A stretch of DNA of 64,000 nt from Pseudoalteromonas aurantia (GCF_005886875.1 NZ_PNBY01000036.1:87818-151817), one strand, 5' to 3'; shown: positions 36,431-46,361, numbered from the stretch's first letter. The notes: generated by a model not told the origin, from the letters alone. Made by a program: numbers and translations.

Positions 36431-39073
36431 ATGGGCAAATCGTTAGTAATTGTAGAGTCTCCCGCAAAGGCTAAAACAATTAATAAATATTTAGGTAAGG
36501 ACTTTATTGTAAAGTCTAGTGTCGGCCATGTGCGGGACCTGCCGACGTCAGGTGCAGGTAAAACCAAAGGTGTTGCCACTAAAACCCCTGCTGAAGTACG
36601 CAAAATGGCGCCAGAAGAAAAAGCCATATACAAGAAAAACAAAGATTATGCGAATCTTGTTGCGCGTATGGGGATTGACCCAGAACAAGGCTGGGAGCCA
36701 CATTATGAAGTACTGCCAGGTAAAGAAAAGGTAGTACAAGAATTACAAAAACTTGCTGACGGTGCTGACCACATCTATCTCGCAACCGATTTGGATAGAG
36801 AAGGGGAAGCCATTGCATGGCACCTCGAGCAGATCATCGGTGGCGAACCTGAAAAGTATAAGCGCGTGGTATTTAACGAGATCACCAAAAACGCCATTCA
36901 GCAAGCCTTTGAGGCGCCGGGGCAGCTAAATACTGACATGGTATATGCTCAGCAGGCTCGCCGCTTTTTAGACCGTGTAGTGGGCTTTATGGTATCGCCT
37001 TTACTATGGCAAAAAGTTGCTCGTGGATTATCTGCAGGGCGCGTACAATCAGTTGCTGTGCGTTTGCTAGTAGAACGTGAACGTGAAATAAAAGCATTTA
37101 TTCCAGAAGAGTTTTGGGATATTCACGCTGACGTAACGGCCAGTGCACAACCAATTCGCTTGGAAGTAACTAAGTTTCAAGGCAGTGCATTTAAGCCCGT
37201 CAATGAACAGCAAACCACGGCAGCAGTAACGGTACTTGAAAAAAGCGACTATAAAGTTGTTAAAGTTGAAGAAAAACCAAGTAAAAGTAAGCCCAGTGCG
37301 CCTTTTATCACTTCAACAATGCAACAAGCAGCCAGTACGCGTTTAGGCTATGGCGTAAAGAAAACCATGATGCTCGCGCAGCGTTTGTACGAAGCGGGTT
37401 ATATTACGTATATGCGAACAGACTCAACGAACTTATCAAATGATGCCGTTGCGATGTGTCGTGAGTATGTTACAGAGCAGTTCGGTGATAAGTATTTACC
37501 TAAAAACCCAATAAAGTACAGTGCCAAAGATAATGCGCAAGAAGCGCACGAAGCTATTCGTCCATCAAGCGTAACGGTATTGTCTGGTCATGTGGAAGGG
37601 GTAGATGCTGATGCCAAGAAGTTGTATGAGCTAATATGGCGACAGTTTGTAGCGTGTCAAATGACACCTGCTGAATATGACTTAACCACCATGTCTGTGG
37701 CTGCGGGCGACTATACCCTGAAAGCCAAGGGGCGTGTAATGCGATTTGATGGTTGGACTGCGGTACAGCCGTCGATACGCAAGAAAAATGAAGAAGATCA
37801 ATCTCTGCCAGCTGTTGCTGTCGGTGATGACATTCAATTAGTCGCGTTAGATCCTAAGCAACACTTCACTAAGCCACCAGCACGTTTTAGTGAAGCAAGC
37901 TTAGTTAAAGAGTTAGAAAAGCGTGGTATTGGCCGCCCATCTACCTATGCAGCGATTATTTCGACAATTCAAGACCGTGGGTATGTGCGCGTTGAAAACC
38001 GTCGCTTCTTTGCTGAGAAAATGGGTGAGATTGTTACTGATCGCTTAGTTGAAAACTTCAACGACTTAATGAACTTTGACTTTACCGCTAAAATGGAAGG
38101 TCGTTTAGATGACATCGCAGAAGGTGAGCGTGTTTGGACTCAAGTTTTAGATAAGTTTTACGCCAATTTCTCTCAGCAGTTAACAACCGCTGGTGGAGAA
38201 GAAGCTGAAGGTGGCATGCGTCAAAATGTCATGGTTGAAACCGATATTGACTGCCCGACATGCGGCAGAAAAATGGGTATTCGTACTGCGTCAACTGGTG
38301 TATTCCTAGGATGTACAGGGTATAACCTGCCACCTAAAGAGCGTTGCACAACAACCATGAATTTGGTGTCGGGTGATGAAGCGGTTGCCGCTGATGTAGA
38401 AGATATTGAAACTGAAACATTAATGCAGATGAAGCGTTGTCCGGTTTGTGAAACAGCGATGGATTCATATCTTATTGATGAAACACGTAAGATCCATGTG
38501 TGTGGTAACAACCCTGCATGTGATGGCGTGGTTGTCGAACAGGGTACCTTTAAAATTAAAGGATATGACGGCCCGGTTATCGAATGTGATAAATGTGAAT
38601 CAGAAATGCAGTTAAAATCTGGCCGCTTTGGTAAGTACTTTGGTTGTACGAATGAAGATTGTAAGAATACCCGTAAACTGCTGAAAAGTGGTGAGCCAGC
38701 GCCTCCGAAAGAAGATCCTGTTCACTTGCCTGAACTGGAATGCGAAAAATCAGAAGCCTATTTTGTATTACGAGATGGTGCATCAGGGATCTTTTTAGCA
38801 GCGCATACCTTCCCTAAATCGCGGGAAACTCGTGCGCCTAAAGTTGCAGAGTTAAAGCGCTTTAGAGACCGCATATCGCCTAAGTTTTACTATTTGGCCG
38901 ATGCACCAGATCAAGACGATGATGGTAATTTAGCGGTAATTCGATATTCACGCAAAACTAAAACCCAATACGTTATGACTGAAGTTGAAGGTAAAGCAAC
39001 TGGTTGGAAAGCAACCCTTGACAAAGGTAAGTGGGTTATTGAGCAGAAAGTAACGAAGAAAAAGAAAAAGTAA
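36431..39073 (+). CDS. topA: DNA topoisomerase I TopA
   Basis: Type IA topoisomerase that relaxes negative supercoils. N-terminal TOPRIM domain [22 protein letters not shown] with D-x-D-x-E in [16 protein letters not shown]. The active-site tyrosine is Tyr327 in [13 protein letters not shown]. Three C-terminal zinc-ribbon modules are visible ([46 protein letters not shown]), followed by the two zinc-free repeats and a Lys-rich end KKKKK. At 880 aa it is close to E. coli (865). Monocistronic, between two terminators. Confidence 0.97.
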   Translation: MGKSLVIVESPAKAKTINKYLGKDFIVKSSVGHVRDLPTSGAGKTKGVATKTPAEVRKMAPEEKAIYKKNKDYANLVARMGIDPEQGWEPHYEVLPGKEKVVQELQKLADGADHIYLATDLDREGEAIAWHLEQIIGGEPEKYKRVVFNEITKNAIQQAFEAPGQLNTDMVYAQQARRFLDRVVGFMVSPLLWQKVARGLSAGRVQSVAVRLLVEREREIKAFIPEEFWDIHADVTASAQPIRLEVTKFQGSAFKPVNEQQTTAAVTVLEKSDYKVVKVEEKPSKSKPSAPFITSTMQQAASTRLGYGVKKTMMLAQRLYEAGYITYMRTDSTNLSNDAVAMCREYVTEQFGDKYLPKNPIKYSAKDNAQEAHEAIRPSSVTVLSGHVEGVDADAKKLYELIWRQFVACQMTPAEYDLTTMSVAAGDYTLKAKGRVMRFDGWTAVQPSIRKKNEEDQSLPAVAVGDDIQLVALDPKQHFTKPPARFSEASLVKELEKRGIGRPSTYAAIISTIQDRGYVRVENRRFFAEKMGEIVTDRLVENFNDLMNFDFTAKMEGRLDDIAEGERVWTQVLDKFYANFSQQLTTAGGEEAEGGMRQNVMVETDIDCPTCGRKMGIRTASTGVFLGCTGYNLPPKERCTTTMNLVSGDEAVAADVEDIETETLMQMKRCPVCETAMDSYLIDETRKIHVCGNNPACDGVVVEQGTFKIKGYDGPVIECDKCESEMQLKSGRFGKYFGCTNEDCKNTRKLLKSGEPAPPKEDPVHLPELECEKSEAYFVLRDGASGIFLAAHTFPKSRETRAPKVAELKRFRDRISPKFYYLADAPDQDDDGNLAVIRYSRKTKTQYVMTEVEGKATGWKATLDKGKWVIEQKVTKKKKK

Positions 39074-39092
39074 CACTGTATTGTGTTTGATG

Positions 39093-39116
39093 AAAAGCCG
39101 GGCTTGCCCGGCTTTT
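39093..39116 (+). terminator. Intrinsic terminator after topA
   Basis: A 10-bp stem AAAAGCCGGG / CCCGGCTTTT with a CTTG loop, then GTCTTTTTG, 20 bp after the stop. Confidence 0.88.
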
Positions 39117-39223
39117 GTCTTTTTGTAATTCGTAGTGTGCGATGCTCAACACAGTCTGTTTTGGTTATGTTAGTACTCACTGCGAATAAAAGTTATGATA
39201 GGAAAGGGCTTTAGTACGTATAA

Positions 39224-39252
39224 TTGACATCACAAGATGTGCTAAGTAAACT
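39224..39252 (+). promoter_or_regulatory. Sigma-70 promoter of the hydrolase-ABC operon
   Basis: A perfect TTGACA at 39224-39229 and TAAACT at 39247-39252 with a 17-base spacer, about 75 bp before the hydrolase start. Confidence 0.6.
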
Positions 39253-39326
39253 CGTTTCGTGTCTATATATGGAACGTACGCGATGTTGTTGACATTATTA
39301 TCGCTAAATGCGAATAGGAAAAATGA

Positions 39327-40859
39327 TTGATGCACTTTATAAAAAAAATGAAGTTAGGACTCTTGTATCTGACAATACTGACAGTGTCACTTGGCATAAA
39401 TAAGCATGTTTTAGCTGATACTGAGTCGAATTCTCAAATTGATTTAACGCCCTGTTACATAGAAAACCTGCCAGACAGGTTATTGTGTGGCAGTATAAAA
39501 CAGCCGTTATCGTATGAAACGAATGAAGGCGAAATAGAGATTCATTTTGCTGTCATTCCAGCCATTAAAAAAAGTCACCCGACAGAAGCTATATTAGGCT
39601 TTGCTGGTGGCCCAGGGCAGTCTGCGGTTGAGCTAGCTGCAATATTTAACCGTAACTTACGATATGCTCGTGAAAACCGTGACATTTTACTGGTCGATCA
39701 ACGGGGGACGGGCAAATCATTGAAATTACAGTGTCAGTCTGATGATTTGGTGACACTGTTTGCGTTCAATGATGCATTGATTGACATGAATACCCTTGCT
39801 ACAGAAGACACTCAGCGTTGTAAATCTGAGATAAAGGTTGATTTGAGTCACTTTACCACACCTGTTGCAGCAAAAGATTTTGAAGCAGTTCGCAAAGCTT
39901 TGGGTTATACCGGGTTACATTTATACGGTGTGTCTTATGGTACGCGTATAGCGCAAGAGTATACTCGTCAATTTCCAGATTCGGTGCTAACCAGTACGTT
40001 GGATGGCGTTGCACCAATGCAACAGGGTTTGTCGGCAATTGGTCATGCCATAGATATGTCACTCGATGCGTTGCTTAAACGTTGTACCACAGACGTGCAA
40101 TGTGAAAAGCAGTATCCTAAATTGTCCGAACAACTCGTGAATTTACTTGATAGGTTAGACCGTTCTCCTGTTACGATTGACGTAAGGCACCCTCGAACTC
40201 ATCAGAAAACTGAACTGGTCGTTACGCAATTAAAGTTTTTTTCTGCCATAAGGATGGCACTGTATAGTCATCATACTCGTGCATTGATCCCTTTAACGAT
40301 TAGCGAAGCGCTTGCAGGTAATTATTCACCGTTAGTGGGATTATTATCTTCATCAGACATGGTTGATAGTATGGCGATGGGCATGCACAGTGCCATCGTG
40401 TGCGGTGAAGACTGGCCTTTTTTAACGGCAACATCTCGTGAAAAAGATATGCAAAGTTATTTTGGTAAATTGATGATTGAGTCTCTTGATATTAGTTGCC
40501 CCATTTGGCAAGTGAAACCAGTTGATAGCCGCTTTTATCAGCCACTTAATACCACAACGCCGACCTTGTTGTTATCAGGTGGTGTTGATCCAGCGACGCC
40601 GCCAGAGTGGGCTGAGATGGCGATGGTTAATATGAAAAATGCCACACACTTGATTGCACCTTCGGCAACACATGGTGTGGTATCGCAAACTTGTGCAGCC
40701 AAGTTAGTTGGTCAATTCATAGATAAAAAGAGTGTGCAGGAGTTGGATGTCAGTTGCTTGGAAAAAGATAATCGTAAACAGTTTTTTATGAATCTTAATG
40801 GCACAGTTTCAACTCAAAAAACAAAGATTAGTTCAGTAGAACTAGGTGGCGACTTATGA
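39327..40859 (+). CDS. Secreted alpha/beta hydrolase, tripeptidyl-aminopeptidase (TAP)-like
   Basis: Exported alpha/beta hydrolase related to prolyl and tripeptidyl aminopeptidases, probably periplasmic. An N-terminal signal peptide ends near residue 30 (KHVLA). The oxyanion-type motif is GFAGGPGQS (about 91-99). The nucleophile elbow is GVSYG with Ser203. The C-terminal TAP-like domain holds LLLSGGVDPATPPEW (Asp) and the His in APSATHGV. TTG 39327 has AGGA 7 bases upstream; ATG 39330 is an alternative. Its stop overlaps the ABC ATPase start by four bases, so the three-gene operon acts together. Confidence 0.88.
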   Translation: MMHFIKKMKLGLLYLTILTVSLGINKHVLADTESNSQIDLTPCYIENLPDRLLCGSIKQPLSYETNEGEIEIHFAVIPAIKKSHPTEAILGFAGGPGQSAVELAAIFNRNLRYARENRDILLVDQRGTGKSLKLQCQSDDLVTLFAFNDALIDMNTLATEDTQRCKSEIKVDLSHFTTPVAAKDFEAVRKALGYTGLHLYGVSYGTRIAQEYTRQFPDSVLTSTLDGVAPMQQGLSAIGHAIDMSLDALLKRCTTDVQCEKQYPKLSEQLVNLLDRLDRSPVTIDVRHPRTHQKTELVVTQLKFFSAIRMALYSHHTRALIPLTISEALAGNYSPLVGLLSSSDMVDSMAMGMHSAIVCGEDWPFLTATSREKDMQSYFGKLMIESLDISCPIWQVKPVDSRFYQPLNTTTPTLLLSGGVDPATPPEWAEMAMVNMKNATHLIAPSATHGVVSQTCAAKLVGQFIDKKSVQELDVSCLEKDNRKQFFMNLNGTVSTQKTKISSVELGGDL

Positions 40860-41590
40860 TATCGGTAAATAACTTAACGAAAAAAATCGGTGACGTAAAT
40901 GCGCTTAACGGTCTTAATTTTAGTGCGCAAAATGGGAAAATTACTGGGTTGCTTGGGCCAAATGGTGCGGGTAAAACAACTTGCTTACGCACTGTGTTTG
41001 GTTTACTTAAGGCTGACAGCGGCAACACCGAGATTGATGGCATTGACGTCGCAAAAGACCCTATGCAAGCAAAGCAACAATTAGGCTTATTTCCTGATCC
41101 ATGTGGTTTATATGAACGTTTAACACCGCGTGAGTATATTGAGTTTTTTGCCCAATTGAGTGGGATGAGCGCTACGGATGCAAAGACAGCGACTGCAGAT
41201 GTATTATCTAAGTTGCAGATGGATGATATAGCAGACAGGCGTTGCCAAGGTTTTTCACAAGGCCAGCATATGAAAACGGCTCTGGCTCAAGCAATCGTAC
41301 ACAAGCCAACCAATGTTATTTTAGATGAACCGACGCGCGGGCTCGATGTGATGAGTACGCGTATATTACGAGACCTATTGCTGTTGCTGAAAGAGCAAGG
41401 GCATTGTGTGTTGTTCTCAAGCCATGTAATGCAAGAAGTCGCCGCGTTGTGCGATCATGTAGTGGTTATGGCAAAGGGCAAAGTTGTGGCGGAGGGGTCA
41501 CCAGCGTTACTGTGTGAGCGCACAGGCAAAGCAACATTGGAAGAAGCATTTATTGAGTTGATCGGCAGTGATGAAGGAATAGCAGCATAA
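40856..41590 (+). CDS. NatA-like ABC transporter ATP-binding protein
   Basis: ATPase of a two-gene ABC exporter similar to Na+ extrusion system NatAB. Walker A is GPNGAGKTTCLR (about 33-44). The signature FSQGQHMKTALAQAI departs from canonical LSGGQ, as often in NatA. Walker B is NVILDEPTRGLDV and the switch His is in CVLFSSHVMQEV. Length 244 aa. It is coupled to the upstream hydrolase (ATGA overlap) and shares one base with the downstream permease. Confidence 0.92.
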   Translation: MISVNNLTKKIGDVNALNGLNFSAQNGKITGLLGPNGAGKTTCLRTVFGLLKADSGNTEIDGIDVAKDPMQAKQQLGLFPDPCGLYERLTPREYIEFFAQLSGMSATDAKTATADVLSKLQMDDIADRRCQGFSQGQHMKTALAQAIVHKPTNVILDEPTRGLDVMSTRILRDLLLLLKEQGHCVLFSSHVMQEVAALCDHVVVMAKGKVVAEGSPALLCERTGKATLEEAFIELIGSDEGIAA

Positions 41591-42723
41591 TGAAGTTACT
41601 GACTGTATTGTTTAAAAAAGAAGTACTTGATGCAGGCCGAGACAAGCGCTCAGTGATGGCTGGTTTATATTACGCAATTGGTTCACCAATAATCATGTGT
41701 GTATTATTTTCAATTATGCTCAAGCAGTTTGCGTCTCCAGATGAGCTAAAAATTACCATTAAAAATGCAGATGCTGCGCCCGCATTGGTACAATATTTAG
41801 AGAGTAAAGAGATCATCCACAGTACTGATGACGATGTAAAAGCCATTACCTTAGAAATCAGTGCAGATTATCAAGACAAAATGCGCGAAGGGCGTAGTGC
41901 GCAGGTCACAATAATTGCTGATAAGTCCGACGACAAGTTACGAAAATCAATTACTGAGCTAGAACGTGCGATTATGAGGTATAACAGCGAAGTAGCCAGC
42001 CTTCGGTTACTTACACGAGGCATTGACCCTACAGTAATGCAAGCGGTGAATGTACAAGTACATGATCAAGCAACACCCGAGTCGAAAGGGGGTATGTTTT
42101 TAGGTATTGCAACCTTGTCTATTGTGCTTACTTTATTTTATGCCGCGATGAATTTGGCAATTGATACAAGTGCTGGCGAACGAGAGCGCAATTCATTGGC
42201 GTTACTGTTAAGTCACCCGCTTAGCAGTATGCAGGTGGTTTTAGCAAAGTCAGCTGCCATTGCTGCTTTTTCAATGCTTGGTCTTGCAATTATTTTGGTG
42301 GTGTCAAAATTTGCGTATGCTTTGGTACCTTGGCAGCAGCTTGGTTTTAGTGTCAATATCGGCTTTGACTTTATGCTGTTATGTATGGTGATTGGTTTGC
42401 CAATTGCGTTAATGTCAGCCAGTTTACAAGTATTTGTGTCTTTTATGGCTAAGTCATTTAAAGAGGCGCAAACCTACGTCACTATGGTGCTATTTGTGCC
42501 TATGGGACTCAGCATGGTGACGACCTATGATATTGCAACAGAATACGTGCAGTGGTTGCCAATTGCAGCGCAGCAACATGCCATGATTGAATTTATTAAA
42601 GGCAACGCATTACCTTGGCCGCAATTGTTTATATCAACGCTTGTTACATTGGCATTGTTTGGTTTATTTAGCTGGCTGAGTAGTCGTATGCTAAAAAGTG
42701 AAAAGGTGGTATTTGGTTTGTAA
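41590..42723 (+). CDS. NatB-like ABC transporter permease
   Basis: ABC-2 type membrane subunit. Helix 1 near 27-44, then a large extracytoplasmic domain (about 45-170) rich in charged residues, then five to six helices from about 175. ABC-2 hallmarks: AIDTSAGERERNSLALLLSHPLS and the final AAQQHAMIEFIKG region. Length is 377 aa. The substrate could be sodium, as in Bacillus NatAB, or a peptide handled with the upstream hydrolase; the sequence does not decide. Confidence 0.9.
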   Translation: MKLLTVLFKKEVLDAGRDKRSVMAGLYYAIGSPIIMCVLFSIMLKQFASPDELKITIKNADAAPALVQYLESKEIIHSTDDDVKAITLEISADYQDKMREGRSAQVTIIADKSDDKLRKSITELERAIMRYNSEVASLRLLTRGIDPTVMQAVNVQVHDQATPESKGGMFLGIATLSIVLTLFYAAMNLAIDTSAGERERNSLALLLSHPLSSMQVVLAKSAAIAAFSMLGLAIILVVSKFAYALVPWQQLGFSVNIGFDFMLLCMVIGLPIALMSASLQVFVSFMAKSFKEAQTYVTMVLFVPMGLSMVTTYDIATEYVQWLPIAAQQHAMIEFIKGNALPWPQLFISTLVTLALFGLFSWLSSRMLKSEKVVFGL

Positions 42724-42760
42724 TGAACCAGATAGCTTTTACCCGTAAAATATAGAAACG

Positions 42761-42784
42761 CGCAGCCTTAGGCTGCGTTTTTTT
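42761..42784 (+). terminator. Intrinsic terminator of the hydrolase-ABC operon
   Basis: A 7-bp stem CGCAGCC / GGCTGCG with a TTA loop and seven T, 38 bp after the permease stop. Confidence 0.9.
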
Positions 42785-42792
42785 ATGCTGTG

Positions 42793-42817
42793 GTTATCCA
42801 CAGAAAAAGTGGATAAC
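42793..42817. repeat. Inverted pair of DnaA-box-like sequences
   Basis: Perfect 9-bp arms GTTATCCAC and GTGGATAAC are separated by AGAAAAA. The left arm is within a consensus DnaA box TTATCCACA (42794-42802). A nested palindrome CTGTGG / CCACAG overlaps the left arm. It lies directly after the terminator of the ABC operon, in a gap without genes. Confidence 0.6.
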
Positions 42818-42867
42818 TTGTCATTAAGTTGGGGTTGGTTTTACAGAGGCATTGTATATCAACATTA

Positions 42868-43038
42868 TTAATGGGTAGGTGTCATAGCGTTATTATTGCG
42901 ATTTGAACGACCGCGGCCTCCGTGTTTTTCGGTATTTTGCCACTTTGAGATGGTATTCTCACTTAGCCAAATATTGATGTTACCGCGTTGAACTAAAGCA
43001 CGATTGTACTGTGACCAATTCCTAATTTTCTTCTTCAT
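42868..43038 (-). pseudogene. Transposase N-terminal remnant (IS5-like family)
   Basis: A minus-strand frame of 56 codons starts ATG at 43038 with MKKKIRNWSQYNRALVQRGN. It continues through INIWLSENTISKWQNTEK to HGGRGRS, the typical opening of IS5-type DDE transposases (basic start, NW-x-x-YN-x-AL-x-x-RG, W near 34, GGRGRS). After about residue 45 the sequence loses resemblance and stops at 42868. Catalytic residues are absent and no terminal inverted repeats were found, so this is a dead fragment rather than an element. Confidence 0.72.
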
Positions 43039-43123
43039 TTTGCATCATGGGTTAAGGCATTTAATGATCTGAACGCATCAAACCAAAGAAGTTCAATTAT
43101 TTAGGAAACAACGCCGTATTTTA

Positions 43124-45193
43124 TTACAATTGAGCAGAGTCTTCTGAGTCGTGGGAACTTGCAGTTTGTACATCAATAGGGATATTGACAACAAAGTAGG
43201 CACCGTTCGAGTCTTCAATACATGTGACATGCCCACGCATAATATGTACAACTGAGTTATAAATAATATTAAGGCCAAGTCCAAGACTACCTTCACCTAA
43301 GCGAGTTGTATAAAAGGGGTCAAACACTTGTTTACGGTTTGTATTTGTTATACCAATGCCATTGTCTTTGTAATGGATTGTGACGAAGTGATCTAATGCA
43401 TTAGTGACTTGAATTTGAATAGTGGGTGCTGAAGCTGTTGTAAAGCCATGCTTAATAGAGTTTTCTATAAATTGCGCCATTACCTTTAACAAAACAGATT
43501 TGTAATTGGTGATTGTTATATCAGAGCCAGTTATATTACATATAATTGACGGGGTTTGCGATGTGGTTAACTCAAGAGCGGTGTTTCTTAAAAAAGGGAT
43601 TAGTTCGAAGCTTGTAAGCTCGCTGACCTGCAGTTTGGCTGACATCATTTTGAATCGCTGGATAAGGTCTGCGGCTTTTTCAGTGTTATTTTGGGCCAGT
43701 GATAATAGCTCTGTTGAACCGCCAATAAATTCAGCCATTCTGCTTTGTGTGAGCTTATGCTCAGAAAATTCATGAGTTAATGTTTTTATTTGAGCTTGCA
43801 ATGTGGAATTAGCAGTGATCACCAAACCTAGGGGGGTATTTAATTGATGAGCCATACCAGACACGAGCGTTGTCATAGCACGCATTTTTTCAGACTCAAT
43901 CAATTTCTCTTGGGTGTTTTCTAAGCGTATTATTAACTGTTGCAATTGATGTTTACGTTTATTTAAACGGTAGATAAATATGGATGTAATAAGAATGATA
44001 ATAAGTGCACTAAGAAGAAGTATCCATGTTCTTTGACGCTGTGCTTTTGCTGTTGTGAGTGTTAATTGATGTTGTTGTTCTAACTGTTGCAAAGCGGTTT
44101 CTTTGGTATGTAATTCGGTTTGTGAAATCATATAGGCTAGGCCTATTGAGGCTTGTTTATTTGCAAAGTTTTTTGCGCTTAAGTTATATTCGTCGAGTGC
44201 TATGATTGCATCGTTCAGTTCTCCTATTTGACGTGCGAGTTGGCTTTTAAGTAGTTGTGCCTTTTGCAATGGCGTAAATAGTTGGAATGTTTTAGCTGCC
44301 CCGATGATTTCATCTATTAACAAACGTGCTTGATTAAAGTGCTTTTGTTGTATAAGTACGTTAGCTAATTCAAGTTTTGGTAGGAGTGCTTTTGAAAAAG
44401 CACTTTGTTCATGCCATTTATCGATGGCTAGTTTTAGGTGGTGTTCTGCTTTTATATAAAGAGCTTGCTTTGTATAAACACGGCCTAAATTATAGAGTGA
44501 CCAGGCTTCGTGATATTCATAATTATGTTTACGTCGCAGCGTTAATGCTTTTTGGTGTAGTAAATGTGCGTTATTGAAGTCTCCCTTTAAAAAGGCAGCT
44601 TCCCCTAAGTTATTGAGCCCTGTGGCTTGTTGAGATGGCTGATTCAGTTTTACAGCTGAATCATAGAAACGTTTAAAATAAGTTTCAGCTTCATCTATTA
44701 AACCTAATTTTAAATAAATATGGCCAATGTTATTCTCCGTTTGATGGATAAACTCAGGGCGATTTAGTACTGGGGCTATGTCATATGCTTTCAAATTGTT
44801 TTCTAGTGCGAGTTCATAAAGCTCCACATTTGAGAATGCGCTAGCAGATATACTGTAGTAGCTATATAGGATCCCTGGCTCTTTGATTTTTGTGGCTAAT
44901 AAACGCGTTTTTGCCAAGGTTGCCATCGCTTCTTTTATTCGATCAGCATTGATTTGATACCAAGACTTTAAATAGAGTAATCGAATGTGCTGTGATGGCG
45001 CAAGAGACTCACTATGTAATGCCAATAACTCATCTACCTTAGTAATGCCAGCTAAAGGTGAGCTTTTGTTCGCTGCGCTGACCTGCATGCGTAAGGCATT
45101 AAAATCATTATCAGGCATTTTCGCGACAGTGTAAAAAGACGCGCAAATAATAATTAGGGTGTAAAGACTAACAAAACGACTACATTCTTTCAT
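43124..45193 (-). CDS. Orphan TPR-containing sensor histidine kinase
   Basis: A 689-residue membrane kinase. The signal peptide (1-24) precedes a periplasmic TPR array (about 60-360, for example HQTENNIGHIYLKLGLIDEAETYFKRFY). One membrane helix (about 393-411) and a cytoplasmic coiled coil follow. The H-box is VSGMAHQLNTPLGLV with His449, then N-box FIENSIKHGFT, G1 YKDNGIGI and G2 GSLGLGLNIIYNSV. The H-box is of the HxLNTPL type seen in kinases without a HAMP. No response regulator is adjacent. Input is probably protein-protein contact or peptides through the TPRs. Confidence 0.9.
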   Translation of the reverse strand: MKECSRFVSLYTLIIICASFYTVAKMPDNDFNALRMQVSAANKSSPLAGITKVDELLALHSESLAPSQHIRLLYLKSWYQINADRIKEAMATLAKTRLLATKIKEPGILYSYYSISASAFSNVELYELALENNLKAYDIAPVLNRPEFIHQTENNIGHIYLKLGLIDEAETYFKRFYDSAVKLNQPSQQATGLNNLGEAAFLKGDFNNAHLLHQKALTLRRKHNYEYHEAWSLYNLGRVYTKQALYIKAEHHLKLAIDKWHEQSAFSKALLPKLELANVLIQQKHFNQARLLIDEIIGAAKTFQLFTPLQKAQLLKSQLARQIGELNDAIIALDEYNLSAKNFANKQASIGLAYMISQTELHTKETALQQLEQQHQLTLTTAKAQRQRTWILLLSALIIILITSIFIYRLNKRKHQLQQLIIRLENTQEKLIESEKMRAMTTLVSGMAHQLNTPLGLVITANSTLQAQIKTLTHEFSEHKLTQSRMAEFIGGSTELLSLAQNNTEKAADLIQRFKMMSAKLQVSELTSFELIPFLRNTALELTTSQTPSIICNITGSDITITNYKSVLLKVMAQFIENSIKHGFTTASAPTIQIQVTNALDHFVTIHYKDNGIGITNTNRKQVFDPFYTTRLGEGSLGLGLNIIYNSVVHIMRGHVTCIEDSNGAYFVVNIPIDVQTASSHDSEDSAQL

Positions 45194-45539
45194 TTAAGAA
45201 ACCGTTAACAGCGTTATGACTTGTATGAGTTTAGTTAAGATTGGATCTTTTTCGAGTCGAAGATGGTCAAGCATGGAATATACTGAAGTGGCCCTCATCA
45301 GAGAAGAACAGGGTATGAATCACTTATTAAAAGAGCATGAGGTGTTAGCTTCGGTATTGATCTTTATCGGCTTTCAAGGCCTATCAATTTACTTGCCTTT
45401 GTATCCTACATACGAAACAATAATAATTGAGTTCTGGGTTAGTATTTGAGTATGAATGCAAGTACTGATGCTAAGCACTCAAAATATGGTTTTCTTGTAT
45501 TTATCCCGTCGGCTTATTGAATTTAAAGGTTTCTAATTA
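45194..45539. other. 346-bp gap between divergent kinase and amidotransferase genes
   Basis: No gene could be supported. A 77-codon plus-strand frame (45216-45449) has no ribosome-binding site and no family resemblance. Arms TTTGAGT (45445-45451) and ACTCAAA (45477-45483) can form a stem with a 25-base loop about 60-90 bp before the amidotransferase start. Promoters for both genes must lie here, but no convincing boxes were found. Confidence 0.5.
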
Positions 45540-46304
45540 ATGTGTGAGTTATTGGGTATGTCTGCGAATGTACCAACAGATATATGTTTCAGTTTTTCAG
45601 GGTTACTAGAGCGCGGTGGTAATACAGGGCCTCATAAAGATGGCTGGGGGATCACGTTTTACGAAGGTAAGGGGTGTAGAACGTTTAAAGACCCAGAGCC
45701 AAGTTGTCAGTCAGAGATTGCTAAATTAGTTAAAGCATACCCTATAAAAAGTGTCTCGGTCATTAGTCATATTCGCCAAGGTAACCGTGGCAGAGTATGT
45801 TTAGAAAATACCCACCCGTTTACTCGTGAATTATGGGGAAAAGAGATCACTTATGCGCACAATGGGCAACTGTCTAACTATAATGATTTAAAACCTGAAT
45901 TTTATCGCCCTGTTGGTAATACAGATAGTGAGCTTGCATTTTGTTGGCTCTTAGATAAGATCAGAGAAAAATACCCAAAAAAACCTTCAAATATCGCGGT
46001 GGTTTTTCGATATGCAGCTAAATTAGCGGAAACATTGAAAGACAAAGGCGTTTTCAATATGTTGCTCACTGACGGGGTGTATGTACTGGCGTATTGTACG
46101 AACAATTTGCACTGGCTTACCCGCAGAGCGCCCTTTGGTAAGGCCACGTTGATCGATGCTGATATGGTGGTGGACTTTAAAGAAGAAACTACACCAAATG
46201 ATATTGTCAGTGTTATTGCAACAAGGCCGTTAACGAATGATGAGCAATGGCAAAAGATGGAACCAGGTGAATTTGTATTATTTAAGCTTGGAGAAAAAAT
46301 TTAG
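45540..46304 (+). CDS. Class II glutamine amidotransferase, YafJ type
   Basis: Predicted glutaminase-domain protein (GATase_6, YafJ-like) of 254 aa. The nucleophile is Cys2 exposed after Met removal (MCELLGMSAN). Typical residues follow in HKDGWGITFYEGKGC, SHIRQGNRGRVCLENTHPF and AHNGQLSNY, which form the glutamine pocket. No synthase domain is attached, and the acceptor reaction in this family is not settled. ATG has AAAGG 9-10 bases upstream. Single gene. Confidence 0.92.
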   Translation: MCELLGMSANVPTDICFSFSGLLERGGNTGPHKDGWGITFYEGKGCRTFKDPEPSCQSEIAKLVKAYPIKSVSVISHIRQGNRGRVCLENTHPFTRELWGKEITYAHNGQLSNYNDLKPEFYRPVGNTDSELAFCWLLDKIREKYPKKPSNIAVVFRYAAKLAETLKDKGVFNMLLTDGVYVLAYCTNNLHWLTRRAPFGKATLIDADMVVDFKEETTPNDIVSVIATRPLTNDEQWQKMEPGEFVLFKLGEKI

Positions 46305-46331
46305 GCTTAGTGCATAATTTTACATCATAAA

Positions 46332-46361
46332 CCGTGCCGCAGATTTTAATCTGTGGCACGG
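46332..46361. terminator. Strong hairpin between the amidotransferase and DUF3108 genes
   Basis: A 14-bp stem CCGTGCCGCAGATT / AATCTGTGGCACGG with one G:T pair sits between two convergent stops. On the minus strand it is followed by TTTATG, so it mostly serves the DUF3108 side. Confidence 0.65.

Noticed and set aside
42793..42817. Replication origin
   Set aside because: Only one consensus DnaA box and its imperfect partner are present, with no dnaA, dnaN, gyrB or mnmG genes and no AT-rich unwinding region with further boxes.
45216..45449. 77-codon plus-strand open frame upstream of the amidotransferase
   Set aside because: No ribosome-binding site, no family resemblance, mixed composition, and it sits in a promoter gap.
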